The notes: generated from the sequence alone by a model not told the origin. Positions 19,827 through 30,009 are shown, numbered from the stretch's first letter. The stretch is 35,926 bases of DNA from Chara braunii (GCA_003427395.1 BFEA01000952.1:208015-243940); one strand, 5' to 3'. Made by a program: numbers and translations.

Positions 19827-21107
19827 GTGGGTGTAACGAGCAACCGCAAGGAGCGATGGCCGAGGCGCACATAGGCACGTCACGCTGGCCAGCCTACCAA
19901 AAGAACGTTGAACAATCGTGGAACGTGCAATAAGCTGCCTAGACGCCGCGAAGTCCGACTGTTTGAATTGCAGGTCAACTTCCCCTCCGTAGGCCATCTC
20001 CAATGGCAAGGTACCGCACAATCCAACAAGCCCGCCGCACCCGCTCAGAAGATTGGCTGCGAACAGCACCCGCCCACACCACACCCTGAGATCGCAAGAT
20101 AACCACACTATCCGAACAACAGTGCGCGCGAAGGAACCACCGACAGCTTCAGCCCACAGCCAGATGCCACCGCCCGCCCAAAACGTACCGACAGCGAAGT
20201 GCACCGCCTCATCTCTCCATCGAGAAACGCGGGTGAAGAGAGAAACGAATGCACCACGCTTCCAACACGCCCGGACGGATGGAAAGCGTCCACCTGTGCA
20301 CGGGGGCGCAAAAGGAACACACCCCCTCCCCCCTGGATCCACATGCGCCTGTTGCCGCGGGCACCACCAACAACACTCGACGCAGGCGAAACCCAGGAGA
20401 CAAAGGACAGTAGCCTTCAAAGCCCACAACCTAAACGCAGCGGAACCACAACACAACGCGATCCGTCATGGTGTGCCGCATACCGAGACCACAGGACGGG
20501 GGACACGACGGGCACAAGCGCGCATTCCAACAAGTCGGGTGGATGACGGGCCCAACCTCGCGACGCCGTCGGACGGTGCATCACGCATCCCACAAGTCTT
20601 CGCCCTCGCATACGGTAAGCAGCGGGTGCAGGGCCGAGGCCACCTGCGCCACCTCTCAATGGCGCCGCTCTGATGGCGTAGAGCGCAGAGCGTCCTCACC
20701 AAGTCGTGACACCCCCTCAACACAAACGGAACGCGCCGTTGTGAGTGCGGACACGAAGACGACACCACAACAAAGCCGCAATCGCTCTCCCGCTAACCTA
20801 CGGGATGATGGTGCCGAAGTTGAGAGTCGGTGACGGGCACCTCCGCCTCCACACCCTGCAAACGACCGCCAACCGGACCGTCGTCGACGATCAGGCGCCA
20901 ATCATCGCAAGACGATGAGCGAGGGTGAACGCAACGATCCACAACCCGGCACCACGTCATAAGAAAGCCCCGACAGCCGCGACCACCGCCAACGACGACC
21001 GAGCTGTCGTGAAATAAGCCCTTCGAGAGAGACGACCATGAACCCGCATGGCGCCGCAAAAATGTTCGCTCGACCACCAAAGAACAACTCGCCCGTCCCT
21101 TGCAGAG
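19827..21107 (-). other. 5' external transcribed spacer, inverted-repeat arm 2
   Basis: Spacer upstream of the minus-strand 18S, matching 2563-3837 in reverse orientation almost end to end. It ends near 21107 (gcaagggacggg on the minus strand), where it meets unrelated sequence, so the upstream ETS/spacer is missing. Long minus-strand ORFs are the counterpart of the plus-strand ETS frames and are not called. Confidence 0.75.
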
Positions 21108-23121
21108 ATGAAAATACAATGTAGTCAGAGGTTTATTATCGCAACATAACCACATCGCATGAAAGCACGAAGTACCCCGTGCTACAGACCTTCTCCTCTA
21201 TGCTACTCAGTCTGCCTTCGAAGCCTAGCTCCAACTCAATAAATACCACATCTTCAAAAACTATTCTACTGTGACGCCCGAGCATAACGCGGGTTGTCCC
21301 GCCCAAATCTGGAAGTACCCTGTCTGGACCTGCATGCCAGCAGGCTTAGTTACTCCAATGTGAAAACGTTTCCAGAGGATTCGCCTGGGTACGAAGCCTA
21401 GGTCGACTCCTTTGCGGCCGCTTAAAGGTATCTAGATCCTGGTAACGCGGTAATACCTGAATGGGTGGTCCCGCGAAACAGCAGTCTCCGCCTTGAAATA
21501 ACAAATACGAAAAATAAATTCGAATACAACAAAACAGACCCAATTCGAAGCGGTTGAATACCGATCCTGATGGGCATAAAAAATAAGCGAGATAACCAGC
21601 AATCCGGGGAATCTGTCATAGCCCGAGTTGGTCACAACTCATGTAGATACGCAAGGCTTAGGCGCGTGAGTGTCCGTCAACAAACCCAGCTGTCTTTGTC
21701 TTGGAACCTGGTCTGGCTCAGCTGCCTCTGCCTCCATCCTCAGATCAGATCCAGTTACCGTAACATTTCCGTAACTTGTTGACGAGCGTCGTTAGACATT
21801 CCCCACCCACCCTCCCGGTGACTTTCTCCGTTGCTGACAAAATACTTTTGCTCGAAAAACCTACACCTTTCAATACCCTGTGGAACGTTAAAAAACAGAC
21901 TGGAAGGAGTGCGTTCATGTTTGTGTTGCCCAGAATCCGATGTATTGTGCCAATTACTGTTGCGACCTTTTGTTCTTTGGGACCGAATGATTCATATTGC
22001 CTTGTTATCATGAATTTCAGTTTATCCGGTCTTTCCCACACACTTTCCGCTGTTGGCGTGAATACCCTTACACGAGTATCGGCCCTGGTTTCTGCAAGTG
22101 ACAAAAAATAAGGTTGGTTCAAAATTTGAGTATATCGTGCGAAGTTGCGGTTGTGTTTGGTTCGTGTTGACTGAATGGCTGACTGGAAGTAGAGAGTGTG
22201 TGAGCGCGCGGTTTTGAGGCACGCGTCTGATTTTTATTTTGATACTATAGAGTCGGCGTTTCCGTCGGCAAAAAATTTATTGGATAAAACTAGGAGAGGA
22301 CCGTGAGGGAACTACAATAGCACACGCAGTACGCGTTCGCATCCGAGGCCAGGCTCTGATGATCTAAGCTTAGGTTTTAGTTATCAAATTCAATTGCCTT
22401 ACTTACTACTGCACTAGGACCGGCAAGGTGCAAAGTGCTTGGCTTACCGACCATGATATCAGTCGACGGTAGAAGCCGTGGGCGACATTTTGGAAATCGG
22501 GGTTTCTCCGACGCTAGGTTCTAGAAGTGTGACCCCTCGGTGGGGTAGCCTAGTAAGAAGGTTGGAGTTTTGAGTGACGGCGCGGATGTGTCACGGGTGC
22601 GGCAACAGGAAGAATTAAGCCCTCATGCAGCAAGGGGTCGGCGCATACGAGCGTTAGTACGGGGCGGCATGTCAGAGTGCAGCCTGCAGCGCAATCGGAC
22701 AGACGTAACTCGGAACCGGACATCCTTATAACTAAGTCCGGGCCAATTTTTTTTAGGTTTGGGCTTAGCCTGATAGGTTATGATGTTGAAGTAACACTCT
22801 GGAGATTTAGGGATCAAAGTCAGCAGCTGGTAGTGAGAGAGTGAATGAGCATCTTATGAAAGAAACTGAGTGGTTGAGGGTCCTGCAGGGATTATCCCTC
22901 TTACTTTTTGCTGGGGAGTCCGGTTACAGGCCCGGGATCCGACGGTCCTTCCCTTTCTTTCGACCACTCTCCTGAAACTTAAATGTTTCATACCTTTTTC
23001 TTTCTAATTTTTTCTTTTTTTACTTTTTATTATTTTTTTATTTTTTTGGGATGCGGCCCGTGCCGGTACCAGGACCGGGTGTAGGCCCAAGAGCCTAGTT
23101 CAGTAGATACACCCATGAGCT
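21108..23121. other. Unassigned region
   Basis: About 2 kb without a recognised gene. Two overlapping antisense frames of 111 and 125 codons (21745-22122) show no familiar motif. A cluster of rare-cutter-like sites CCTAGG, GTCGAC, GCGGCCGC, TCTAGA lies within 21398-21435. The segment 22980-23050 is T-rich. Confidence 0.5.
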
Positions 23122-23410
23122 GCTGAAACACGGACCTGGGAGTTCAACGTGGTGGGCGGCTATCCCGCAAGGCGGAAGAAACCTGAGTGGTGGGGCCCCG
23201 TGGTGGGTATGCGGTCCACCACCCACGATCTGCTGTGAGAGGTTTGGGTGTGAGCATGCCCGTTGGGACCCGCCTCACCCAGGTTCACGCTTGAGGCTCG
23301 CAGCGATACAGACGTGCAAATCGTTCGTCGCACCCGTCTATAGGAGCGAAAGACTGATCGAGCCATCTAGTTGCTGGGTCCCTGCGGAGGCCTTAGGATA
23401 GTAGGGGCTG
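23122..23410 (+). pseudogene. Diverged 28S rRNA fragment with internal deletion
   Basis: Matches 28S on the plus strand: gaaacacggacc (23124 region), gttcaacgtgg, aggcggaagaaacctgagtggtggg, cacgatctgctgtgagaggtttg, gagcatgcccgttgggaccc, then after a loss of ~45 nt gaggctcgcagcgata, gcgaaagactgatcgagccatct and ttaggatag. Compared with the better copy (minus strand, about 13840 to 13470), it has substitutions throughout and a deletion after gttgggaccc. Orientation is opposite to that copy. A relic, not a functional rRNA. Confidence 0.85.
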
Positions 23411-23534
23411 TTGGACAGCCAGGCGCACTGCGCTGTGACCGTGCCCTGCGAAGTAGAGCTCGATGTCAACGGGGAAAGCGAAGGCGCAGGGCGGAGGCAG
23501 GGAGTACCGCTGACGAAAGCAGCTAGAAAACGGG

Positions 23535-24870
23535 GTGAGTGAACCCGGGCGGGATCAGCGCCGGGTGCATACTATGGAGGGGCGACAGCGCAGTAGAGGC
23601 GGACGCTGAAGGAGAGTAGCAAGGCTGGTAGGGAGCGATGCACAGCTGGGCAGAGAGCGACAAGCAACAAGGTAGAGAGTAACGGGGAGAAGGAGAAAGG
23701 AAGGGAAGAATGACTGAACCTGGACGCCAAACCGCGCCGGATGCATGCGAGAGCGTGGGCTATGGCCGAAGCAGGAGGGAGTGGAAAAAACATGAAACCC
23801 GCCCGATCCTTGACGAAAACGGGCGGGGAAAGAGTCAATCCAGAGGTTATTTGGCTGGGCGAGTTTAGCGGTCGTATTAGTTTTAGAAAAAGAGTAGTAG
23901 AAAAGGAGGTTAGTAGAGAAATAGGAGCGCGGAGACATGGAGGGAAAAAAGATGAGTAGGGCGCAGCAGAAAGTGAATAACTCGCCCGATTCTCAACGAA
24001 ATCGGGCGATCCGAGGTTTGATTCTGGGGGTTTTGGACCCCACAAATCGACCTGTGAAGTCAGAAATGAGTGAAAGTTAGTAAGAGGAGAGATCAGTAAG
24101 AAATGGCCGCGCTGAGATATGGAGCCGATGACTATGGCGGAGCAGGACTTGGTTAGCTCACTCGATTCTTAACGGAATCGAGTGAAACTCAAATACTAGA
24201 TAGGGATTTTGGGGGCAGATGAGTTGAGTTATGAGGATTAGTTTTAGTTATAAGTTAAATAAGTTAGGAGTGAGAGGTGAGTAGCGTCGGCCGAAGTGGG
24301 AGAAGAGGGAGAGAATTGAATGAATCTGGACGCAAACTTGCGCCAGATACGGTCGAAGAAGAAGACGGGACAAAGGAGGAAGGAAAGAGCGACTATGGAA
24401 GGAGTAAAAACTGTGTAACTCACCCGTTTCTTGATGAAAACGGGCGAGTAAAGATACAAAATGGGGGTTTCGGTGCATTGCGGAGAGATTGGGTGCGCCA
24501 GTTATTGCGTTTGAGCAGCGGTTTGGTCGATAGAGCCCTTAAAGGCTGCGCGCGGGGTGGACTATCTAAGCTCAGAGGAGATTGTGTTTTACCATTTCCT
24601 GTTCGAGAACGGGTGAGGTGGTGGTTATCCCGGGGTTTTGACCCGGGCGAGTCAATTAGTCGTGTTAGTTTCTGTGTTAGAGTGTTAGTCCGGAGGCTAT
24701 GATAGCCAGCGGTTGTGTGGGACGCAAGTGAGGACAGGCGGGATCGGAAAGGAGACGGGGAAGATGATGAAGGCAGCGGGGGGAACTGATGAAAGAGAAG
24801 ATGTGGAGAAGGAATCGGGAGGGCAGAAACGAGAATTCGGACTGTGTATCTTGCTCGTTCGTAACGAGAT
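23535..24870 (+). repeat. Cluster of covarying hairpin repeats (types A and B)
   Basis: Two hairpin families recur in a degenerate ~180-260 bp repeat. Type A: 23798-23827, 23982-24009 (perfect 10 bp, TCGCCCGATT/AATCGGGCGA), 24158-24185 (perfect 11 bp, TCACTCGATTC/GAATCGAGTGA), 24419-24448 (one mismatch), with decayed copies near 24591 and 24850. Loops resemble TTGACG or TTAACG. Type B: 23543-23566, 23720-23740, 24325-24347, each with a single-base bulge at the same place in the stem. Stem sequences differ but pairing is kept. Shared flanks include ctatggc...gaagcagga before type A. No protein or RNA family is recognised. Confidence 0.7.
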
Positions 24871-25019
24871 CGAGGGAGAAGCGTAGTAATAAAGAGAAGA
24901 AGAGAGAGAAAGGGGGAGGGTGCTTACCTGGCTGGTGGAACCATCGGTGCTGGATGAACCGAAAGTCGAGCCACGGTGCCGAACAACGCTCTAACTCGGT
25001 ATACTGGTTGGCGATGCAC

Positions 25020-25603
25020 CTACCGGACTTTTAGCAGAAGGTACATTCCAATTCTTGCCCAACAGCAGGCATAGCAGCACACGACTTCCTCTTCAGCATC
25101 ATGACCGTAGTGCAGGCAGTGGTTGTTGTGTCTATAGTGAGCACCGTCATGCTGCAGCTCTCTGGGATCGTGTTCGTGGATGCATCCACCGTCATGTTTG
25201 TGATCGTCAGCTACAAGGTCCGACAGTGCCATCAGGCTCCTCGCGGTGGTTGGTATTATCACCATCGTGCTGGGGGGAGGCTTCTCACCTTCGTATTCGG
25301 CATGCTGGCCATGATCATCGCTACTAAAAAGTTTGGAACGAACCTGGCTTGAATGGCGACCAGGTTCATTGAGAGTTGAAGAAACAGAGTTCTTGTGATC
25401 ATGCCCCGCATCGTTAGCAGGAAGTGACCACACGATTCTTCCTCATTCTGGTGGCCGTTCTCTTCCTCCACATGGTCACCTCCCTCGTTCATGGCGTTCC
25501 AGGTGTGGCTCGACAGAGAAGCCCTGTAGGTGTTCGAGCTGTTGTTGGTAGTATTGGTCAGAAATCCTACTGATCGCTTTCCTAGTAATGGTCTTCTCAC
25601 CAA
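25020..25603 (-). pseudogene. Possible His/Asp-rich coding fragment
   Basis: Two minus-strand frames (25259-25603 and 25020-25433) join into a His-, Asp- and Glu-rich stretch if one base is gained or lost near 25430. It contains patches such as DDHGQHAEYEGEK, DDHKHDGGCIHEHD and HYRHNNHCLHYGHDAEEE. Such clusters occur in cytosolic loops of ZIP-type metal transporters and in other metal-binding proteins. No transmembrane segments typical of ZIP can be tied to it. The opposite strand yields a Val/Met-rich frame as a direct complement effect. Function unassigned; a coding origin is itself uncertain. Confidence 0.25.
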
Positions 25604-25669
25604 TGTTTCTCGCGGCTAGGACGAATCTGGCCACCTCGATGGCTAGGTACGTGCAGGCATTAAGGAATG

Positions 25670-25673
<4 letters not shown>

Positions 25674-25707
<34 letters not shown>
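25674..25707 (+). repeat. (AG)17 microsatellite
   Basis: An uninterrupted AG run of 34 bp. Confidence 0.97.
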
Positions 25708-25709
<2 letters not shown>

Positions 25710-25799
25710 TTACCAAGTAGAGCGGCTGATATTGCGCGGTCTGTACACGAGGCTCCCATGTATTTTTCTCAGTGTTCTTGCGGAAGATTCCTTCTCAGT

Positions 25800-25885
25800 T
25801 GGCACGCTGGCTGGGTGCTCAGTTAATGCATACAACAAACTGCTGAAATTATAGGTGTGAGTTCAAATCCAGTGGTGGCCATTGT
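25800..25885 (+). other. tRNA-like segment (weak)
   Basis: ggctgggtgctcagtt followed ~45 nt later by gtgagttcaaatcc resembles a tRNA A box plus B box. The arms do not pair well. It may be the head of an old SINE lying just before the rDNA relic at 25919. Confidence 0.25.
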
Positions 25886-25918
25886 GTCCCCTACAGGCAA
25901 TCAAGTGAGGGTATGCGG

Positions 25919-26360
25919 TAGGCTGTGTTAGACCGTAAAGTTTACTCGCACCTTGCCGTGGGAACTGGACTACGGAGGGAGAGCCCACCTGCAACTCAAG
26001 GAGCCAAAGTTTATGGTGTTTTCGGGCGGGGCATCTCGCATCCTAAAGTTTTCGACGTTCTTCTGGTATGATGATCGATGTGTTGCGCCTATGTGCCTTC
26101 CATCATAGCTCTTACGACCACTTATGAACTACTACCTGGTTGACCCTGTCGATAGTCATACTCATACGCTTGTCTCAAGAGACTAGGCCATGTAGGTCTA
26201 TGAGTGAACACTGTGCACTGTGGAAATGAGAACTGGAACGACTTATTAAACCAGTTATCTTTTACTTGGTGGTTCTTACCTCTCAGATAATCGTGATAAT
26301 TTTAGACCTTGAGTTAAAATGTGCAGTATATCCCGACTTCCGGGGGGAGGGTCTTATAGA
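25919..26360 (+). pseudogene. Old, diverged 5' ETS plus 18S rRNA start
   Basis: 25919-26132 aligns with the last ~210 nt of the ETS (ggctgtgttagac, accttgccgtggg, cgacgttcttctggta, tatgtgcc). At 26133 tacctggttgaccctg starts an 18S-like segment: gtcata, cgcttgtctca, gactaggccatg, gtgaacac, then cgacttattaaaccagttatc and ggataatcgtgataat-like blocks, fading by ~26360. Many substitutions and small indels are present. Unlike the other two 18S starts, it passes through the AAACTGCGAATGGC region (as gaaatgagaactggaacg) without an insertion. Confidence 0.8.
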
Positions 26361-27830
26361 TAGCTTCTTAGTTGGAGTGATTTATCTAAGTTGGGATTGA
26401 CAGATTGAGAGCACTGTCTTGATTCTATGGGTGGTGGTGGATGGCTGTTGGAAATTCATCAGGTCCAGACACAGCAAGGATTGGCAGACTAAGAGCTAAT
26501 CCTTGACTTTGTGGGCAGAGGTCCGTGGCTACGGTCGGCTGGCGCTCTCAACTCAAGGTGGCTGGCTCCCTCAAGATGCTGAGCTTGCTGAGCATACTGG
26601 TGGGTTTCCCCTGCTAGTTGCTGCGCACTCCACCTTTGCTGTGCACGATTACTGAGTTTTTGCTGAGCATGTGGCTGCTACGACATTGGGGCACAGTGTG
26701 TATTGCAATATACGGCGCCATGCTTTATGGTTTTGCCAACGCTGTATGGTTAGAGGGTTGCTGCGTATTTTTGTGCATTTACCATACATCCGTTGTGTAC
26801 CGTTGTGTCTCACTACGTCGTGCTATTGCGCGCCATTACGGTGCCCTATGAACTGTGCCTGAGCGCAACGAGGCCAGCATCGATTAAATAACTAAGTCGC
26901 CTCCGACTGTTGCCATGTACTACTATTTTCTACGTACACGCTGCGTACTGGCTGCGTTACTATTACGTTGTCCTGCTGGAGATTGCTGATAGTGCCTCGC
27001 TATTTACGCACTGTTGCAGTACTTCCATACTACTACTAATAGGTTCTCTTGCGCAACTGTGGACCTTTACTTCTGCATGCCTGGGTTTCTTTGGGCTACT
27101 AGGCACGTAGCATTAGTTGTGCCCCTACGGTACAAGTAACTGCGTCAGGCTGTTATAGCCTGCATCTGAATAAGGCATGGGGGTGTGCTCTATTCGAACG
27201 TGGCCCTTTCTAGGCTGCGTATCGGTGGTTTGGTCAGAAGGAGGGCGCTACTACGACTTGGAGGCCTGTCCGGGGACTGGTACCCTGCGTTCCGACGGTG
27301 ATTTGATCATCTCTACTACGTTTTATTGGCCATCATTGTGGGGCCCTCAGGCGCATCCAGATTTCAAGGCCCTCTCACGTAAGTTGAGTTGGCCCTCTCT
27401 TGGATCCCGAAAGTCTAACCTATCTCCTTCTACCCTTCTTAGTCTAAGTCTAGTCTCAGGTTACGAGAGGAAGGCGGCAGGCGGGATTGCAACCCGTACG
27501 TCCGCAGCAAGACCTTGTGGGAGGTCCACCCACCGATTGCGGGAGCTCTGTCGGAACCCAGGCGGGGTTCTGGAGGCAGGGAACTTCAGGTATAACATTC
27601 GTCTGACGCATGTGATCCCTTCCCCTAACTATTATCCTTGGGCTATCTGAATTTAACTATGTAAGGTTATTACTTTTGTTTTGTTATGTATGTCAGGACA
27701 TGCTTTGGAAAGGTAAATCAACAAGTATATATGAGAGTTCAGATACTTTGAGTGGATTCATACAGAATGAACTCGGGGAAGGTGGGATGAAGGGATTATG
27801 CATGCTTTGACCGGGTCAACCGAAGGCTGA
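26361..27830. other. Unassigned region
   Basis: No recognised gene. A perfect 8-bp inverted repeat CAAGGATT/AATCCTTG with a 15-nt loop lies at 26475-26505. The 157-codon frame at 27177-27650 has no familiar motif and ordinary composition; I do not call it. Confidence 0.5.
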
Positions 27831-28432
27831 GCTCCTCTAAGTTGATGTGGGCTCAATGCTATGTTTATTTGTGTTTGATGGGCTGAATGTATGATCTTTG
27901 AGAAGTGGGTCTATCCTAAGTTCGACGGACCAGTCGTTGTTTTCTTTGGGGGTTTCTGAACAGGAGGATGAGCGCCCTAAGTTGGGAGGACTCAGAATCC
28001 TGGTGTTTCTCTTGGGTTGCTGAAAACAGAGTTGGGAATATTCTAAGTTGCGTAGACCCAGTTCTGTGTGTGTTTCTTTTCTGAGGGGAACAAAGACATA
28101 AGATTAAGCGTACCCTTAAGTTAGGGCGGCTCAGTCATAAGCCATGAACAAAAAGTCAACGAGAAGTATAAAAAATTGATATATATTATACGAATTTGTA
28201 TCGTCTGACAGGCCGGGCACCAAGAAAGTCAGTCAGTAAGTCAAGTAGAACAAAAAGAGAAGAGAAGCAAGTGAAGAATATAATGAAGGTAACTCGGGCA
28301 GGCTGAGCGTACCCTTAAGTTAGGGCAGTTCGATCTTATGCTCGTGATAATATAAAAAGTCAGAGAGTTAATATAAAATTGTTTTTATTTTCCCTTCTAA
28401 ACACAAGGCAGGATTGGATGTCTCCCTAAGTT
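26387..28432 (+). repeat. TAAGTT-loop mini-hairpin series
   Basis: TAAGTT occurs in the same local context at 26387, 27838, 27917, 27978, 28044, 28117, 28316 and 28427. Most copies are preceded by gagcg/aagcg and followed by a ctcag-like block. In the best copies short stems flank the loop: CCCT/AGGG (28117, 28316), TCCC/GGGA (28427), CCC/GGG (27978). Copies at 28117 and 28316 share ~80 bp. Spacing is 61-199 bp in the main cluster. Confidence 0.6.
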
Positions 28433-28649
28433 GGGAAGGTCTGATTATTTGTCTAATAAGCGAGAAAACCATCAAGTTTGTGCTAAAGTATTTGTTTTTG
28501 ATTTTTAAAAAATAATATTAATGCTCAAAAAATAAAAATAAAAAAATGGGATGTAGAGAGCAAAAACATCTACACCCCCATATTTTTTTATTTTTTTTTC
28601 ACTTATGTTTTGCCTGCAAAAACAAATCCGCGGGCCAAGTTGTACCACG

Positions 28650-28714
28650 TTCAACTCGGTTTAACGCGGAGTTGAAACGGGAGTTAAATGGGAGTTGAAC
28701 CGTTCAACTCAAAA
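28650..28714 (+). repeat. GTTGAAC palindrome cluster, left of 28S fragment
   Basis: GAGTTGAACcGTTCAACTC (28692-28710) is a perfect 9+1+9 palindrome. A further GTTCAACTC/GAGTTGAAAC pair lies at 28649-28679. It abuts the 28S fragment. Confidence 0.85.
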
Positions 28715-28781
28715 CCCGTTCCCTTGGCTGTGGTTTCGCAGGATGGTAGATAGGGACAGTGTGAATCTCGTTAATCCATTG

Positions 28782-28861
<80 letters not shown>

Positions 28862-29068
28862 GTTGAATCTCTTCACTTTGACATTCTGAGCACTGGGCAC
28901 AAATCACATTGCGTCAACATCCGTTGGAACCATCACAATGCTTTGTTTTAATTAAACAGTCGGATTCCCCTTGTCCGCACCAGTTCTGAGTCAACAGTTT
29001 GATGCTTAGGGAGAGTCATACGGCCCCACCTGAAAGGTGGGGACATAAGACATTCTACGCTGATTGGC
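28715..29068 (-). pseudogene. Isolated 28S rRNA fragment with empty R2-type site
   Basis: A well-preserved piece of 28S, minus strand. It begins in the expansion hairpin region (ccccacctgaaaggtgggg, 29020-29040), includes gttgactcagaactgg, ttaattaaaacaaagcattg, cgcgggtaaacggcgggag, the ctctcttaaggtagccaaatgcctcg block (28804-28829), and ends in cagccaaggg at 28715. The last-named block is the classic R2 retrotransposon target; it is intact. This segment of 28S is missing from the truncated copy at 12387-14490. Both ends are abrupt and lie next to palindromic repeats. Confidence 0.9.
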
Positions 29069-29100
29069 AGGGGATGGGTCGCCCCCCCAACCCCCACCCA

Positions 29101-29108
29101 ATCACACA

Positions 29109-29140
<32 letters not shown>

Positions 29141-29141
29141 G
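29101..29141 (+). repeat. (CA)n microsatellite
   Basis: About 40 bp of CA with one TA interruption, just beyond the right end of the 28S fragment. Confidence 0.95.
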
Positions 29142-29221
29142 GGTAATTTTTTCACTTTTTTTTTTCCAAGCGTGTCCCACCACGTGTCCGAGGCCCATTG
29201 CGCTAGACCTGTTGATCGGTA

Positions 29222-29320
29222 TTCAACGGGAAGCCCCCGTTGTACCGTTCAATGAGGATTCAACGGGGACCCCGGGGGTGTACAACGGGTACAACGGCGT
29301 TGTACAAAACCCGTTGCTCG
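29222..29320 (+). repeat. CAACGGG palindrome cluster, right of 28S fragment
   Basis: CAACGGG aagc CCCGTTG at ~29225-29242 and GTACAACGgCGTTGTAC (29289-29305, perfect 8+1+8) nested in CAACGG/CCCGTTG arms (29283-29316). The right end aaaacccgttg resembles the left border caaaacccgtt at 28710-28720. Confidence 0.85.
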
Positions 29321-29329
29321 TTGATAGGA

Positions 29330-30000
29330 CACACAACCTCAACGTATATTTTTAGTTTGTATGCATGACGCATGATACTTATTCATTATATTTCGTTCTT
29401 ATCTCGGTCCCAACAATCGCTTGTATGTCATGTAGAGTATCATAGATCGTAACTACAAATTTGTGCGTACCACAGATCGCAACTACAAATTTGTGCGTAT
29501 TCCCCACTTGCATATAGCTCCGGCTGCTCCGAGAATAACCTCAATATACATACAACACAACATACATCTCACAGATGATCACCGTCCAGGCACAATGCCA
29601 TAGAACATTCATTCTAATTATAGCTCAACTACAACACAAGGCTTTATTGAATATCGCCTGCGACATACAACATTGGGCTCCATCATATAACATGTAGCCA
29701 GGTCGACAAGTTTGCTAATCCAGAGTCAGAGGGAAACCACATCCTGCTGACTACCTTCTTGTGCTGGTGCGACTCTTCAGTTTACTAGGTCCAAGGTTTG
29801 GTATCCGGCTCGACTCGAGAATTGTTTATAACCTTTTTCCCTCTTGTCATGAGTGCTTGAATGGTGGGGTGTGCATAATCTGAAGCACGTTCCGCTTCAG
29901 TTATACCACTGTCAAATCAGTGCTAATAAACCCTAATCAGGGTTAAACATCAGGATGTCTCAAGCTTAACTAGGTCATTAGAGTGAACGTTCGTCATTCT
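29330..30000. other. Unassigned AT-rich region
   Basis: No coding frame of interest. A short direct repeat of about 28 bp (gatcgtaactacaaatttgtgcgta / gatcgcaactacaaatttgtgcgta) occurs at about 29444-29500. Confidence 0.5.
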
Positions 30001-30009
30001 TTCACAAAT

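Noticed and set aside
21745-22122. Overlapping antisense frames of 125 (-) and 111 (+) codons
   Set aside because: No motif, no neighbour support, and equal openness on both strands gives no reason to choose one.
23555-24045. Minus-strand Ser/Phe/Leu-rich frames with a recurring phrase like SPDFVENRAS
   Set aside because: The recurring phrase is the translation of the type A hairpins; frames differ between copies, so DNA-level repetition explains it better than a protein repeat.
27177-27650. 157-codon plus-strand frame
   Set aside because: No recognisable domain; length is within chance for this composition. Left unassigned.
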